DNA of 64,000 bases from Ligula intestinalis. Taxonomy: Eukaryota; Platyhelminthes; Cestoda; Diphyllobothriidea; Diphyllobothriidae. Position 1 is the stretch's first letter; each line of letters opens with the position of its first letter. A program made the position numbers and the translations under genes. The notes under the pieces are model-generated. The model was not told the DNA's origin. It ran no database searches and was given only the letters and a program-made list of their open reading frames with translations. Positions 34,881-46,744 of this stretch are shown here, in pieces. The stretch is from contig JAYGXS010000010.1 of assembly GCA_036362985.1 (NCBI GenBank), forward strand, positions 1,154,585-1,218,584, written 5' to 3'.

Positions 34881-37210
34881 AATTAAAGAAGGAAGGTTAA
34901 ACGAAGTGGCGGAATTACGATGGAATTACGATGCCGAATTACGAACGAGAATACACGAATTGAATTTCTACAGAATTGTCTAATAAACAAGGAATATCCT
35001 TTTGAATTTTAGAAAGTTCTTTGACGTTGGAAAGTACGTCCAGCCTTCAAAAACCTCGACTGACTCACACAATCAAAAATAGAGGATTCTATTCAGTCGT
35101 TGGATCATAAAAAATCTCTTTTGCATCAGACCAATCACATTCTAGACAAGATTGGTTTTTATTGTTGGTGCATATTCATAAAACATGCATGTATCATGCA
35201 AAGGAAGACCAGAGAAACGTTGCGCCGCAAACTACTCAAGTCATTTTGTGATAAGCCTACCGAGTTGATCTTCCCTTCAAACCCGGATGAATTGATATTG
35301 AATCTTTCTGACATCCAACTCAATAAGTTGCAAACAGAGGCCATTTCATTAGGACTTGATTTTTGTTTGCAGAACAATCCAATAGATCCTGTAGACATTG
35401 AAGCTCAATTCGAAGACTTATACTCTCAACTGTCCGACCTTAAACCTAGATCCATTGAGATCAAGGATGGATGAAAGCAAAAATTGAGGACATTGCCTAT
35501 CAGTACTGGAGAGCTCCAATAACACAAGGTTCTCCTATAACCAAAGACCATCCAATTGCTCTATCCGAGTTGAAATGCCACAAAGAAATAGTTATTTCCA
35601 AACCGGACAAAGGGCATCGAGTAGTTATTCTCAATCGCTAGGACTATACCAATAAAATGAAAGCCAGCTTCAATGATTCTAGCAAATTTCGTCAAGAATC
35701 GAAAGGCAAAGATGAAACAAAGGCATTAGAAGATTCAGCTTGGAAAAGTATCAAGTTTATGTTGGACAATAATTTGATTGATACCAAAACTGCTTCGTTG
35801 CTAAAACTCAGAGGTTCTCACATCCCATGTCTCCATGGATTACCAAAAACCCATAAAAGCGGTTTTCCTTTAAGACCTATTCTTTCAATGTCACACTCAC
35901 CGTTTCATAAACTAGCGCATTGGCTAGTAAAGGAATTGGAGCCAAAGATTTTCCAAATTCACATTAACAGACAGTTTCCAGTTTATTGATGAGATCAGGC
36001 AGCTTAATATACATGACAAATTTATGATATCCCTGGACGTTGAGTCCTTGTTTACCAACGTGCCGTTGGATGAAACCATAGACATTATTTGTGCTTATTC
36101 ATCTGACACACGCCTGTCCCGACACTACTATGGGACTTACTACAACTGTTTACCAAGAATGTCCAATTTCTATTTGATGGCCAATTCTTTCGATAAATTG
36201 ATGGAGTCGCAACGGGAAGCCCGCTTGGATCAACCTTTGAAGACATATTTGCGGGTCATCTGGAAGAAAACGTACTTGGAAAATTGAACCACCTAAAACC
36301 CTACAGACGACATGTAGACGATGTTTTCACGATTGTGGAGAACCTGAAAGAAGCTGAGGAATTATTTTCCACAATGAACAAGCTGCATCCAAAGATTAAA
36401 TTTACTATGGAACCAGAACGAGCTAACCAACTGTCTTTCCTCGATGTCCACTTGTCCAGACTGACAGATGGCTCCATTTCACGGAGGGTCTACCACAAGA
36501 ATACCTGGAAAGGTCAGTTCTTACATTTTCTAAGTTTTGTTCCCATTCAATGGAAACGTAACTTGGTATGTAACCTTTTCCAGAGGAATAGAAAAATCTG
36601 TTCTGTGGATACTTTGGACGCTACTTTACTGAAGCGTGGATATCCACCGCAGTTTATAGACAAATATAGCAAACCCCTACGACCCAAAATGAACGAACAT
36701 TCAGCTTCTAAAAAGCCAGTATTTGTATCCTTGCCCTTCAAGGGTGATAACATCTTCAGCACTATTAAGGAGCGCCTAGTCAAGGCTATAGAAAGAACCT
36801 ATTACGCCGCTGAACTCATATTCTGCTCTCCAACAAAGCCCTTGCCAATTCCTTGTGTTAAGGATGCCTTACCTTTGCACGCCACCTCCAACTGCGTTTA
36901 TGAATTCACAAGTACATAGGGCGAACGCAAAGGCAATTGGCAGCCAGAGCCAAAGATCACCTGCCTAGTTGGTTATTCAAGCAAGAAAACCGATCCCCTC
37001 GTTCCTCTTTTACGGAACACTTGCTGGACACGGGTCATTCTGTAGACCCTACAACTTCATTCCGAGTTCTTGTTCGAGCACGAACATCTCGAATCTTGCG
37101 CTACCTGGAGGCAGCCTGTATAAGACGCTTTAAACCGGACCTATGCAAACAGTTGGAGCATGTAATTAACCTGACCTTGCCTTGGTAACTACAGGCCCCC
37201 AGATTTACTA

Positions 37211-37373
37211 ATTTGCTTTAATTAGCCTTAGTGATTATGACCTATGACATTTCTGTACAAACTCAATTTCGTAATTTTCTCGTTCATGAACCTTTAACGC
37301 ACTGAGTGGATGCATCTGACGAGCACTCATGAAATTTTATGGATCCATTAAAGTTTGCATTACTATTTTCAAG
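37211..37373. repeat. PLE right terminal inverted repeat
   Basis: This is the mirror of 34717-34880: CTTAGTGATTATGACCTATG, CCTTTAACGCACTGAGTGG, CTGACGAGCACTCATGAAAT and CTATTTTCAAG at the end. The hammerhead-like string is on the plus strand here, in element sense. Confidence 0.85.
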
Positions 37374-37379
37374 CTATTA

Positions 37380-38345
37380 TTTTGTCCTCACTTCAATTGC
37401 TAAAAATTTTGATAAAATTAATTGACGTGTACTCAGGAGGTCTTTTTGACCGAATTCCGTAGTCTCAGGCCTACATTTTTGGTGATTGAATAATGCATCT
37501 TTACTTGGGGGACCTTTTTTTGCTGGAGCCCCAGAGGCCCCGATGTTTCACATCCTCGTATACTTTGCTGAGATCGTCGCGTGTCCATCGATTTCACCGA
37601 GGGTTTGGAGCCGATATCTCGCATTCAAACGCCATGGCTCGATACCTGCTCCTTTTGAATGACGTTCGCTCCTTCAGTTTGGGAGGAGTCTCATCTACTC
37701 CCGGCTGGAGCTTGGATACATTCCTCTCTTTAGGGAACATAGGGATAAACATGGAGTACCACAGCCCTATACTGTAAATGGATTAGGTAAGTCTTGAAGT
37801 GTTCCACCGGTTTTATGCTTATTATATGTTTCTAGTATATTTTAAGGTTACTAAAAGCTCATTTGTGTGCACTAAATACACCTAGGTAGAAGCCGACTAG
37901 TACAGATTGTTGACAGACCTTAGCTGCACTCGAGTACAAGCGCACTATTTGGCTACTTTAGGCCATCTGTTAGGCAGTTCATATCTGCTGTTTTTTATTA
38001 ATAATGAGCTTTATTACTCAGAAGAATGATCAGCTTTTATGAGCAGGCACTTAGTAGTCTTGTACTTGAAGTTTACATGTTGATTGATAAGAAGTAATTT
38101 CTCTATCTCGTCTTCTTACCTTAGACGTCTACCTTACACATGAGTTTGTTCGGTTGTTAGAAGGACGGGGCCCAACGAGTGTTAAAAACCGCTCGTATTT
38201 TTTGTAGCAGTGCCGCCACTGTCAAACAAGGACGACTAGACCGTTGTTGACATCTAGGATTCAAACAGCAACCCCGCCAAACTGCTAGGGTAGAAGTGCG
38301 GCAAGTCAGATCTACAGATGACACTCGTCTCCACGTAAAGGACAA
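37380..38345. other. No recognisable gene
   Basis: No supported coding or repeat feature. The frame at 37493-37777 lacks any recognisable motif. Confidence 0.35.
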
Positions 38346-38349
38346 CGCT

Positions 38350-38730
38350 GTCACTTACCATACTCACAGGCTAGGTACTTGCTAAATGGCCCAGAAACTT
38401 GCTTCGCCGGTATTCTGCCGCTGCTTGACACAGCTGCTAGGGGTCCGGCTCATCAGCGGGTCCCCCGCTTTCCCTTTGTACTTTCTGGTTGATATACCGG
38501 TTTAGAAAGTTCAGATTATTAATCTCCAGAGAAATTCATTTCTGATCGCGGTATAGATCAGTATTTATAAGGTCTATACGCGTTGACCGAATTTGTAAGT
38601 GTATATTTGTGTTAAGGCCCAGACACATGTTTCGCCGGTATTCTGCCGCTGCTTGACACAGCTACTGATATATGCCACGATCAGAAATTAATTTCTCTGG
38701 AGATTAAACACCTGAACTTTCTAAACTGGG
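38350..38730. repeat. Hammerhead-bearing repeat with direct and inverted sub-copies
   Basis: Bases 38350-38595 align with 58130-58390. Bases 38614-38662 repeat the GCCCAGACACATGTTTCGCC part in direct order. Bases 38675-38728 are the reverse complement of 38505-38558 (GTTTAGAAAGTTCAG / CTGAACTTTCTAAAC and TTAATCTCCAGAGAAATT). The arrangement looks like one unit followed by a rearranged second unit. Confidence 0.65.
38390..38460 (-). ncRNA. Hammerhead ribozyme, degenerate core
   Basis: On minus: CCCG, CTGATGA, helix II GCCGG...CCGGC (5 bp), then GAAG where the core needs GAAA, then a UUC-type site and UGGG pairing with CCCG (with one G-U). The GAAA to GAAG change probably abolishes cleavage. 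The partial copy at 38618-38662 keeps GAAACATGTGTC but has lost CTGATGA. Confidence 0.65.
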
Positions 38731-39024
38731 TGCTGACTCGGTGATATCTCTCTTTCACTCTGATGGCGTTCGTGGACTTTAAACTCCGCCAGGCTTCATA
38801 CTGAAGATAATGCTGCTGAAGCAGCAGCCCGCAGTCTGCTAACCCTTCAGCCGATAGCGCGCAACTTTTGCCGACAACCATTGAAGGAAGACTGAGAACA
38901 CTGTGTTCTTGTGCCAACCCTCTCCGTCTCGAAATAGTGTCCTTAAACGATATGCAACATTTCTCCTGCTGATGTGTCAACTCAGCTTACAACTGTGCAT
39001 ATATTCCGTTTTTATCATACCTTT

Positions 39025-39150
39025 GAAGTCAGGTTTTTTCACTTGAAACAAACTCCCTATCTCGTCCAGTATTGACAAAACAAAAAACCTGAAACAAAAC
39101 CCATACTGGCTGCAACATGGGGAGTTTGTTTTAGGTTTTTTCCGGTCTTC
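39025..39150. repeat. Foldback sequence
   Basis: GGTTTTTTCACTTGAAACAAAC and CTCCCTATCTCG are mirrored by GGGGAGTTTGTTTTAGG and TTTTTTCCGG. CCAGTATTG/CCCATACTGG also pair. Total length about 125 bases; no coding capacity. Confidence 0.5.
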
Positions 39151-39429
39151 GAGGTTTTGGAAGGCGCCCAAGAGGTGCTTTAGCAACTCTTTACAAGTGC
39201 CTGTAAACTGGCATAATAAACATACATATAATATACCGAAGCACTGCCACGTGCAGTCAGTTGAAGAGAAAACAGTTTGGACATGGGCCATGGTGCTCAC
39301 TCTTGAGGCCCGCCAGCAGCTTATGTGTTATAAATCCTGTGGATGACTGGGGATGAGTCAGTGGCGGGTACCGAAAGCCATTGTAGTCTTGAGGAGGATG
39401 GCAAAGACTACTTCGGCTATGGTTGTAGA

Positions 39430-39700
39430 AGTGTTAAGTACGTATAATCCTAGATAGTGCAATCGTAAGCGCCAGTTCCTTAGGAGAAGAGAACTTACGA
39501 GAGGCCAGCGTGGAATGAACATTTTATTCTGTACAGAAGGATGTAATGAGTAGGCAGGAGGAAATTGACTGTCAGACGAGCGAGCAACCGCCAGTTAAAG
39601 CACCGCGTCTTAAGTGAGGTGACTGCAGGAATCGCCACAGCGTTTGGAGCGACCTTTGTGTTTCACGGCTTTGGCAGGGGATTGGTGTCATATGTTGCGT
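39430..39700 (+). repeat. R1 LTR-like repeat copy
   Basis: GTTCCTTAGGAGAAGAGAAC, GAGAGGCCAGCGTGG, ACATTTTATTCTGTACAGAAGG and GGAATCGCCACAGCGTTTGG match 16620-16790. Confidence 0.5.
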
Positions 39701-40199
39701 CTGATTATCGCACTACGATCAAGCATAGAGAAGAGTCCAAAATATGCGAGGCTCAGGTAATACTCCTACTGCAATACTACGTGGTTAATCATGCCGAGAG
39801 GAGATAAGTGGTTCATGACATCTATACCCTTGGTCCGATGGACCACGACGACCGAAAGTAGCGTATAATTTCAATACTACTTGCAAAATTTTGTAATATT
39901 TGTTTTATAGACTATTTTATCTGGAGAAGTGCACCCTACCCTACTGCTTGACCAGCGTTCTTCTGATGCTCGTAAAAATTCAAAATATTCTATAAGGTAT
40001 AGCCCATGGCTTAAGCTTCTTTATCATCATTCTCGGGCGAAGGTCTTCATGGTCTTCCCTACGGTATTATGTGCGAACCGCGACGATCCTTTCAGCGATC
40101 GTTGTCGAAAAAATTGACCATAGTCTAGGCGGCCCCTAAGCTTACGCTCTTACATAAAAAGACTTGAATTCCTAAATTTATTCGTTTTTTAGCACAGGA

Positions 40200-40560
40200 A
40201 ACAATGAGGGAAGTTTATATATCTTGCAAAATAATACACCGCCTTGAGAAAGGATTGCGCCTCATCTCCGTAGACACACAATGAAGCTGCGCACGAAGAT
40301 ATGTCTGTAAAGCAGTTCAAACGATGTTTGGATAAGTAAATGTGTCCCCTGTTCTCGCTCGATTGTATGAACGCGAACTAACGGCAAACGAACTCCAAAG
40401 TTATTTGTAAAAATAATGCTACTCAATATTTGTCAATACTATTTTAATAGTGACAATTTTTCACGCGTGCCTGTGCAAATGTAAATGACGCACCGGCATG
40501 AAAGCAATAAGGTTTTCAAAGGCTTTGCTATTAACGTCACCTAATAAACTAAACTAAATT
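40200..40560 (+). mobile_element. CR1-type 3' end (last codons plus UTR)
   Basis: DMSVKQFKRCLDK then stop (about 40300-40340) corresponds to the C-terminus VVMSESLEGFKQKLD of the element at 12555. The UTR (AATAATGCTACTCAATATT, GACGCACCGGCATG) matches 32610-32770. It abuts a minus-strand fragment at about 40565. Confidence 0.55.
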
Positions 40561-40569
40561 AGCTACATA

Positions 40570-41740
40570 GCGAGCAGAATATGACCAAAATTGGCGCTTT
40601 TGTGAAGGCCACTCCCAACCGCGACTTCCGCCAACTGTCAGTTACCGACATGGACCGTCAGAATTCGGCTAAATAGGCTGCCTCGAATCCACATCAAGAG
40701 ATTACCCTAAAATCAGTTCGGCTCAGTTGGTGCAGGAGTCGTTGGTGTGAGACACTATCGAAAGTTTTCTTGGAGTAAATTTAGACCATATGGGACAGGT
40801 TTCCTCCAGTAACTGCCCGAGCCTGCCATTCCAAACAATAGAACAATTTCTTCACGCAAGGTGTACGTTATCCATGATGCGCGTCAGATAATAGGCTGTG
40901 CTGCCCTAAGAATTACATCACCTCCCGCTTAATTACGTCTTCCATAACTTTGCAGCAGATCAAAGTGAGGCTGATTGGCCTGTAATTGTTTGCAGAGACC
41001 TTTTTGTCACATTTGTAAAACGATGCTATCCGTGCAGATTTTCAATTGGCAGGTAAAGAGCTGGCTTAAAACGAGGATTGGAAAAGTTGGCAAGGCGGCT
41101 TAGCTAGTTCCTCAACAAGCTTTTTCAGTAACCTGGGCGGAATGTCATCGGGACCACGTGATTTCGATTAATTTAGTGCTATCAAATCCTGACGGAGAGT
41201 GGCTACGAAAAAATATATACTAGCAATCATTTTACGCCCATCCGAGCCATAGTTTGGGGGGGGGGGGTGCTTCGCTGTCATTTGTAAAGATGGTTTGAAA
41301 ACGTGTGAAAAAAGCTCGGCTTCGGCTCCGTCCTCCCTAATTTCAAATTAGTCCCTTGCCGTCAGTAGCGGCATAAGGCCTCCTACGGGTACGCGATGCT
41401 AAATTGCTGTATAATACAGTCGGATTTGAAGGTGTCCATTTTGTCATGTATTTTTTAAAAATCTTGCCATATCCCAAAGATAAGCCGCTTAAGGAGGTTC
41501 CTCTGGGGATCAAGGATTGCCATAAGCAAATAATAATTTCTCCACAACGTCCAATTTCTGTTCAGCCCTAGTCAGACCCTGGATTGTGCTGTCCAACTTC
41601 TTCTGTAAAATCGGATAATGCTTTCAAAGAGAGTGTGCAATAACTCAGGGAAAGATTTCTTATCCTCGGTTATATTGCCGAAAAGAGCTGATTCCCAACA
41701 AATTATGACCAAGTCAATCCCTCTATTCTGTCTAATTACT
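40570..41740 (-). pseudogene. CR1-type ORF2 fragment (linker and RT front half), decayed
   Basis: On minus: linker-like LTRAEQKLDVVEKLLF and AEAELFSHVFKPSL, then SKSRGPDDIPPRLLKKLVEE, NNYRPISLTLICCKVMEDVI, SLLSDAHHG and KKTFDSVSHQRLLHQLSRTD. Stops interrupt it repeatedly. The endonuclease is not convincingly visible beyond 41740. The RT catalytic box is absent because the fragment stops before it. Confidence 0.7.
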
Positions 41741-42184
41741 TTGCGTCGATTTTACACGAGTATCTGATAATATTTCTTCACCCATAGTCCAATTAAACTC
41801 ACAATCATTTTTTCTGAAGAAAAGAACTGTGCTATTCATGGGCACAAACAACGGTGGTATTTTCCAAACCAACTGGTTCGGACCGAATATTTGTACCTGC
41901 ACATCGAGAATTTGCCAACGAACTCTGCGTCTCATTATCTATTAAATTTAGAAGCCGCTCGAAGAAGGCGATCTTCTGGAAGAATAAGTACTGCTCTCAA
42001 AATCCGATTAATAAGGAAGGATCACGGATGAACAAAAAATTACCGTCCGGTCACATAAACCTGCATCTCTTGCAAAATAAGGGGGTGCATTATAAAAAGG
42101 ACAAATGATAGAGTTCCCGAAGAAAACAATCTCTTGTGCGGTGCGTGACACAGTTTTAGTCTGGGACGCTCTTTTCACATCGGT

Positions 42185-43141
42185 ATGGTCAATCAGCAGG
42201 AGAATGTGACGAGATGCTCTATTTTTTTCCAAAAAGTCTTCGATAACATAGTTAAACCAACTCTTCATCAAAAGTTCTGGAACACAGGAATTCGAGGCAA
42301 AATGTGCGAGTGGATTGGAAGTTTCCTGTTCTCTAAGGTACAGGAAGTAGTCACCGGCAATTCGGTCTCGGATTGGGTAAATGTTGAGTAAATTATTCAA
42401 AGGGTTCATTTTTGGTCCCATTACCTCGAGAATTAAGAAAAGTAAGCCGTCATGCTTGCAGATGACATCAAAATATGGAGTGAAGTCACTAGACCTAAAA
42501 ACGCAGAAAGTTTGCAATCGAATACCGGCAAACTAAATGTCTGGTTGGCCAGGCGACTCTTCAAGTTTAATTTATCCAAATATGTGGTCAAACACTATAG
42601 CTCAAGTCAAAACATGTCTCCGAAACGCCAGTATATTATTAATGGCATTGCATTAAACTAAGCGATAACGCACAAAAATCTGTGAATGTGAACAACCGTG
42701 AACATGAAGCCTTCGGAACACCGTAGGAAGGCGGTCCCAAAGGCAACTAGTACGTTGCGATGGATCATATATATTTTTAAAATACTCTATCGTAATATCG
42801 TCGGTAAAGTCTTTGGCGTCTTCGTGAGACCCCATTTGCATTACAGAACGCCAATCTTAACACTGTGTACGAAAAAAGATAGTAAGATCCTCGAACAAGC
42901 GTAACGGAGGCCAACGTAAATAATGGATGGTCTTTAGGATTTATCATAATGGGAGAGGTTGAAAACGCTTGATAGATTCCATCTGGTTTACAGGCACTTA
43001 TGGTGCAGCCTGCCCTGGCAATTCCAGATTATACGTGGCCACATGCCCTCACTGAGACCGCAGGATTTGTTTGAGTTTGCCAATAAAATTGACCTGTGCT
43101 ACCCAAACAGTCTGACTCTTAGCCTACGCGGAGCCGCCTAA
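42185..43141 (+). pseudogene. CR1-type RT back half and C-terminus, decayed
   Basis: On plus: KVFDNIVKPTLHQKFWNTGI, RGKMCEWIGSFLF, GNSVSDWVNVE then stop, GFIFGPI, MLADDIKIWSE (catalytic ADD retained), GVFVRPHLHYRTP and IIRGHMPSLRPQDLFEFANK. Three frames are used. It lies head-to-head with the minus fragment at 40570-41740. Confidence 0.7.
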
Positions 43142-43559
43142 CCTTTTTTAATGTATATCCGTGGAAATAAACTATAACCACATTATTAAATTTCCATTTT
43201 TGGACTTCTTCGATGTTTGATAATATCAAGTAGGATCACGTTTTTGCTACGATTGATGTATGTTAGCACGGCGATAGTTGTATGTGCTCTTTTTCGAAAC
43301 CTCCAGAGGGCTCTTGCATTTTTCTAGTTGTCCTTTGATCGATGCGTCCGCCCACATGACTGCAAAGTTGTGAAAATATTGCTTATCATAAGGGTGGATT
43401 CAGGACCGGCGCGAACAACAGACGACCGTGGGGTCTAAATTGGATTTGTTGGAAGGTTATCCAAACGATTATTAAAAAGGCAACTACTAAGTTCCTCAAA
43501 GAAAAAAAACTGTTTTTACAGTGCCAAGCACAAAACACTACTGTCTAATTCTCATGCTT

Positions 43560-43700
43560 TATTCAGTGGTGCAGTAGTTGAGCTACTTAGATGAAAATAC
43601 CGACGTCGATGTCGTCTACAGTAACTTCAAAGAAGCCTTAGACAATGTCCCAAACCAGCAGCTTCTTTTAAAGATCCGCAAATCAGGCAAAAGGGAGTCT
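43560..43700 (+). pseudogene. Short non-LTR RT fragment
   Basis: YLDENTDVDVVYSNFKEALD and NVPNQQLLLKIRKSGKRE match the RT motif A region (VDVVYxDFxKAFDxVPHxxL). The catalytic Asp of the usual DF is Asn (SNF). Confidence 0.55.
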
Positions 43701-44149
43701 ACCAAATGGGACAGGAAATATAGGCTAATCACCGTCCGTGTGCGTTGGCATCGCGAAAACCACTTCAGTGTTGGTTGGCACTGTTGTACCTCGGACTTCA
43801 GTTCTTAGACTTTTATACTTTTTTACTCTTTTTCAACCACCGTAGACATGGATTTTGTACCCTGGGCTCTTGAAATATATAACAAGATTATTAATTAATT
43901 TGCTAATGTACGTTTTTACTGCGGTGAAATTTGCGCGAATATGTTAAAATAGTATTTAAGGTATCGATTTGATTGTTGCGTTTCTAACGGTCTGACATTT
44001 TCTACCGCATATTACCCGTAATTGTGGTGTAAATCTAATTTCTGCGTTGGTATTTCTTCACTCTTGAAGAAAATCATCTCCGGAGCTTAAATAAAGGCGG
44101 ATCAATTGCATTAAGCATCTACATCCATACTTTAGTTCCCGCCATCCAT

Positions 44150-44406
44150 ATGGTGAACGTTCGTAAGGGTATCCTGATCAGATGGTAATTCATTATTCAT
44201 TTAACTTCTCCCCCGAAAGTGACCCGGCTATGAAACAGTTTTTGATTCATCTGTCAGAAAACCTAATTCTCGGAACCCAGTTTCTATACAACGATCTGGA
44301 TGACTGCCATATCTTTATTGATCCCGAAGTTCTTCCAAAGCTCCAAGAGCAAGTCGATAATTTGATGGAAAAACTGTCTTTCCCGCTGGCTGCGGATGTC
44401 GATTAA
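44150..44406 (+). CDS. GTF2H5: TFIIH subunit p8/TTDA (Tfb5), two exons
   Basis: Exons 44150-44184 and 44220-44406, joined across a 35-bp intron (GTAATTC...CCCCGAAAG), give a 73-residue protein. Human GTF2H5 is 71 residues. Exon 1 encodes MVNVRKGILIR; the split Cys codon (TG|T) leads into CDPAMKQFLIHLSEN, then DLDDCHIFIDPEVLPKLQEQ and VDNLMEKLSFPL. The near-invariant CDPAMKQFL and D-DD-H-F blocks make the assignment firm. The protein stabilises the TFIIH core in nucleotide excision repair and transcription. The ATG at 44150 is chosen because it matches the conserved MVNV start; the ATG at 44182 straddles the splice site and would lose the N-terminus. An AATAAA lies at 44524-44529. Nearby genes are unrelated. 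Confidence 0.93.
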
Positions 44407-44523
44407 CCGCTTCTTGGGCCATACCGTTAAAATTAAGGACGTGTTTTTTATGGATTGACCTGGAGACGGTTAATCCACAAGATTGACTGTGGTAAATACT
44501 GTGGTCAGAAATATTTGCTTCTC

Positions 44524-44529
44524 AATAAA
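44524..44529 (+). terminator. Polyadenylation signal for GTF2H5
   Basis: AATAAA 118 bases past the stop codon, the first such hexamer downstream on the plus strand. Confidence 0.5.
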
Positions 44530-46440
44530 ACAAGCATCAACTTTTGTCAGATTTATCTTATGCACGAACGTTTGTTTATTTTTTAACAATAAAATTTTCA
44601 AGATTTCTACTCGCCTTATCACCCTTTGTAGTTAACTATAGAGTATCAAACAGCATGGATTATCGTGCAAATTAGGAAACACAACTGTTTCACATGCTTG
44701 TTGTTTCGTTTGCTTACGACAAGCGAAATGACCTGCGTTTCGATGTTAGGATAGGCTGGCTAAGAAGCTGTTAAATATGAATAAGAGAGAACCATTCGGC
44801 ATTTCGGTCGCTTCCTGCTGCAACAATAAAACAGGATCCGTCATTAGTTATCATCCATTCAGTCAAGTTGTATCAGTTTAACTTAATCAGCCTCAGTCAA
44901 CCGGTAATAAGAATAGTCCTCTTTGTTTTAGTTCATGCAAACAAGTTTGATATCTATCTTGGCTTCTACGAGTAGTCAGCTATTGAAAATGTGGCTGACA
45001 GACACTGCCCGATAAAACAATGGCCTTTCTAGCCTTGCTCGTATGCCGGCTTCTGACAAAACTGCCTGCTATGCTCCCGGTTTTGTGGTACGGTCAGCTT
45101 TTTGGTATCGAACATTCATGTGTAAAATGACAGGACCTATTCGACAGCATTGCTGTCCGAACGAAAACTCAAAATATCTGCCACTTTGGTGTCAGCTGCG
45201 CCGGCAGTGTTTAAGTAATTTGTCGCCTCTCTTCATGTCACGTCTTTGTATTTGTGACCCCCACGCTTAGAGGCACCGATCTGATTGGTGTATTTTTGAA
45301 CTCGAACAAAATAAACAGCAACTGTGAAGAATTATGCGAATGGTGACTACTTTTTGTGATGTCTGCCTTGCTTCGACTGTCGCGTTTGGTCATTGTTTTT
45401 GTATGTGGTAGTTTACAAATACGACCTTTCTTCGTTTATAGCTTTTACCCTTGGAAGTACATCAGCAGTGACCCCACCACAGCTATCAGCACAAATTAAA
45501 AGCCGGAAAATGTCACAATATCCGGATCAGTCGCTCGGCGAAAGTGATAGTTAATAAAGGTCTTCAGTAATTTACTCTCTTACTGAGAAACATTCAAACG
45601 GAATTTCTAACGAGCAACGAACAGAGCCATTTACAGCACCCTCTTAATGCAAGTGTCAAAACCGGACGAATGAGACCACAACTACTCTCGATATCATTGG
45701 CTTCTCATCCGGCCATTAATATCACTGCTATTTGGTTTAGGGTAAAGTTATATTCGTATTACATATAAGAAGTAAATGGAATGACTAATAACTTTTACCG
45801 TCCCTAGTGAACTGTCGTCAATTCCCTTAGTGGACAGTTGAACGTCCATGGTCTGTCCGAGCTTTATGCGTATGATATTTGAGAAGAAGCAGGTATGATC
45901 GTCGCGGGTCCATCATCGGGGACAAAGGGTGTTGCAGTATTTATAAGATACTTTTATAATTTGTAGCGGTGTAGGATGTGAGATCTACTATAACCACTAC
46001 ACTACGAATATTCAGTCTGATAGGAGAAGGCAGTCAAATTTTAGAACTAATTTATTCGTACACAAGACAAGTTGCCGTGAAGAGACTGTTTGCTTGCGAG
46101 CGATAAAAGCGTCTGTCTGGGAGCTTCTCTGAAGCGGTGTGTTGTAATACAAGCGTTCTGTGAACAAGATAACAGTAGTGTGTTGTGCATGCGTTTTCCA
46201 TTGTTCGTGTCAGGATGCGGGAGTGCGTGTGGGATGTCTGATTGGGCAGGTGAAAGGGCCAGTCAGGGGAATATTAACTATGGATGAAAAGGCAGGCTGA
46301 CCGGTGCGCGCTAGCAGATGTGGCCTTGACTGTGCTGAGGTCAAGTCTGGGGCGGCCGTACTTTGTTGGTGTGTCTGTTAGTTAATAAGCCTGCTGCGGC
46401 CGTTCGAATGCAGGGGGAAAAAAGGAGACACTAGAGCAGG
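44530..46440. other. No recognisable gene
   Basis: I saw no exon with recognisable similarity. A short R1-like scrap (TAGGAGAAGGCAGTC, TTTATTCGTACACAAG) lies at 46020-46070. Confidence 0.35.
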
Positions 46441-46741
46441 TCAAACCTGGCAGGCGTCGTGAGGACATTGAGACAAATTAAAGACTCCCCTATCGAGGAT
46501 AACTGTCCGCTTCTGCTCAGTGGCCGATGTGCGTGTTGTGACCTGCTGAATATCCATCACCCGTGCTAGCCTTAGGCATGATGATTTCTCGGTCATCTGT
46601 CTCCTTGGTGGAAACATTAGACGACGTGTTGGCCTCTGCGTTCCTAAATTGTCCACTTACTTTGGCCAAATTGAGCCTCAGCACCGAATATGGATTCGGC
46701 AGGTCTTTGTACATATTTGTAGACTGGGGACCCATGACCAT
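46441..46741 (-). pseudogene. PLE C-terminal tail fragment
   Basis: On minus: PQSTNMYKDLPNPYSVLRLN and LAKVSGQFRNAEANTSSNVS, the conserved tail after the GIY-YIG domain in this PLE family. The nuclease core is missing. Confidence 0.65.
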
Positions 46742-46744
46742 GGT

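Larger units (their letters stand above)
34717..37373 (+). mobile_element. Nearly complete Penelope-like element with inverted terminal repeats
   Basis: PLEs are EN(+) retroelements with a single RT-GIY-YIG polyprotein. Order here: N-terminal region 35099-35474 (LNLSDIQLNKLQTEAISLGL); RT1 KPDKGHRVVILN then TAG at 35640; LHGLPKTHKSGFPLRPILSM at 35835-35890; palm A MISLDVESLFTNVPLDETID at 36024; IDGVATGSPLGSTFEDIFAG with a nearby stop and frame change; catalytic RRHVDDVF (YVDD read as HVDD) at 36307; KFTMEPERANQLSFLDVHLS; KPVFVSLPFKGDNIFSTI; then NCVYEFTS and, after a frameshift near 36915, YIGRTQRQLAARAKDHLPSW through to NLTLPW at 37188. Several stops and frameshifts make it inactive. Flanking repeats at 34717-34880 and 37211-37373 are reverse complements. 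Confidence 0.88.

Noticed and set aside
44182..44406. 74-codon frame starting at ATG 44182 as the complete GTF2H5 gene
   Set aside because: This ATG spans the exon 1 donor site. Using it replaces the conserved MVNV...LIRC start with unrelated residues translated from the intron.
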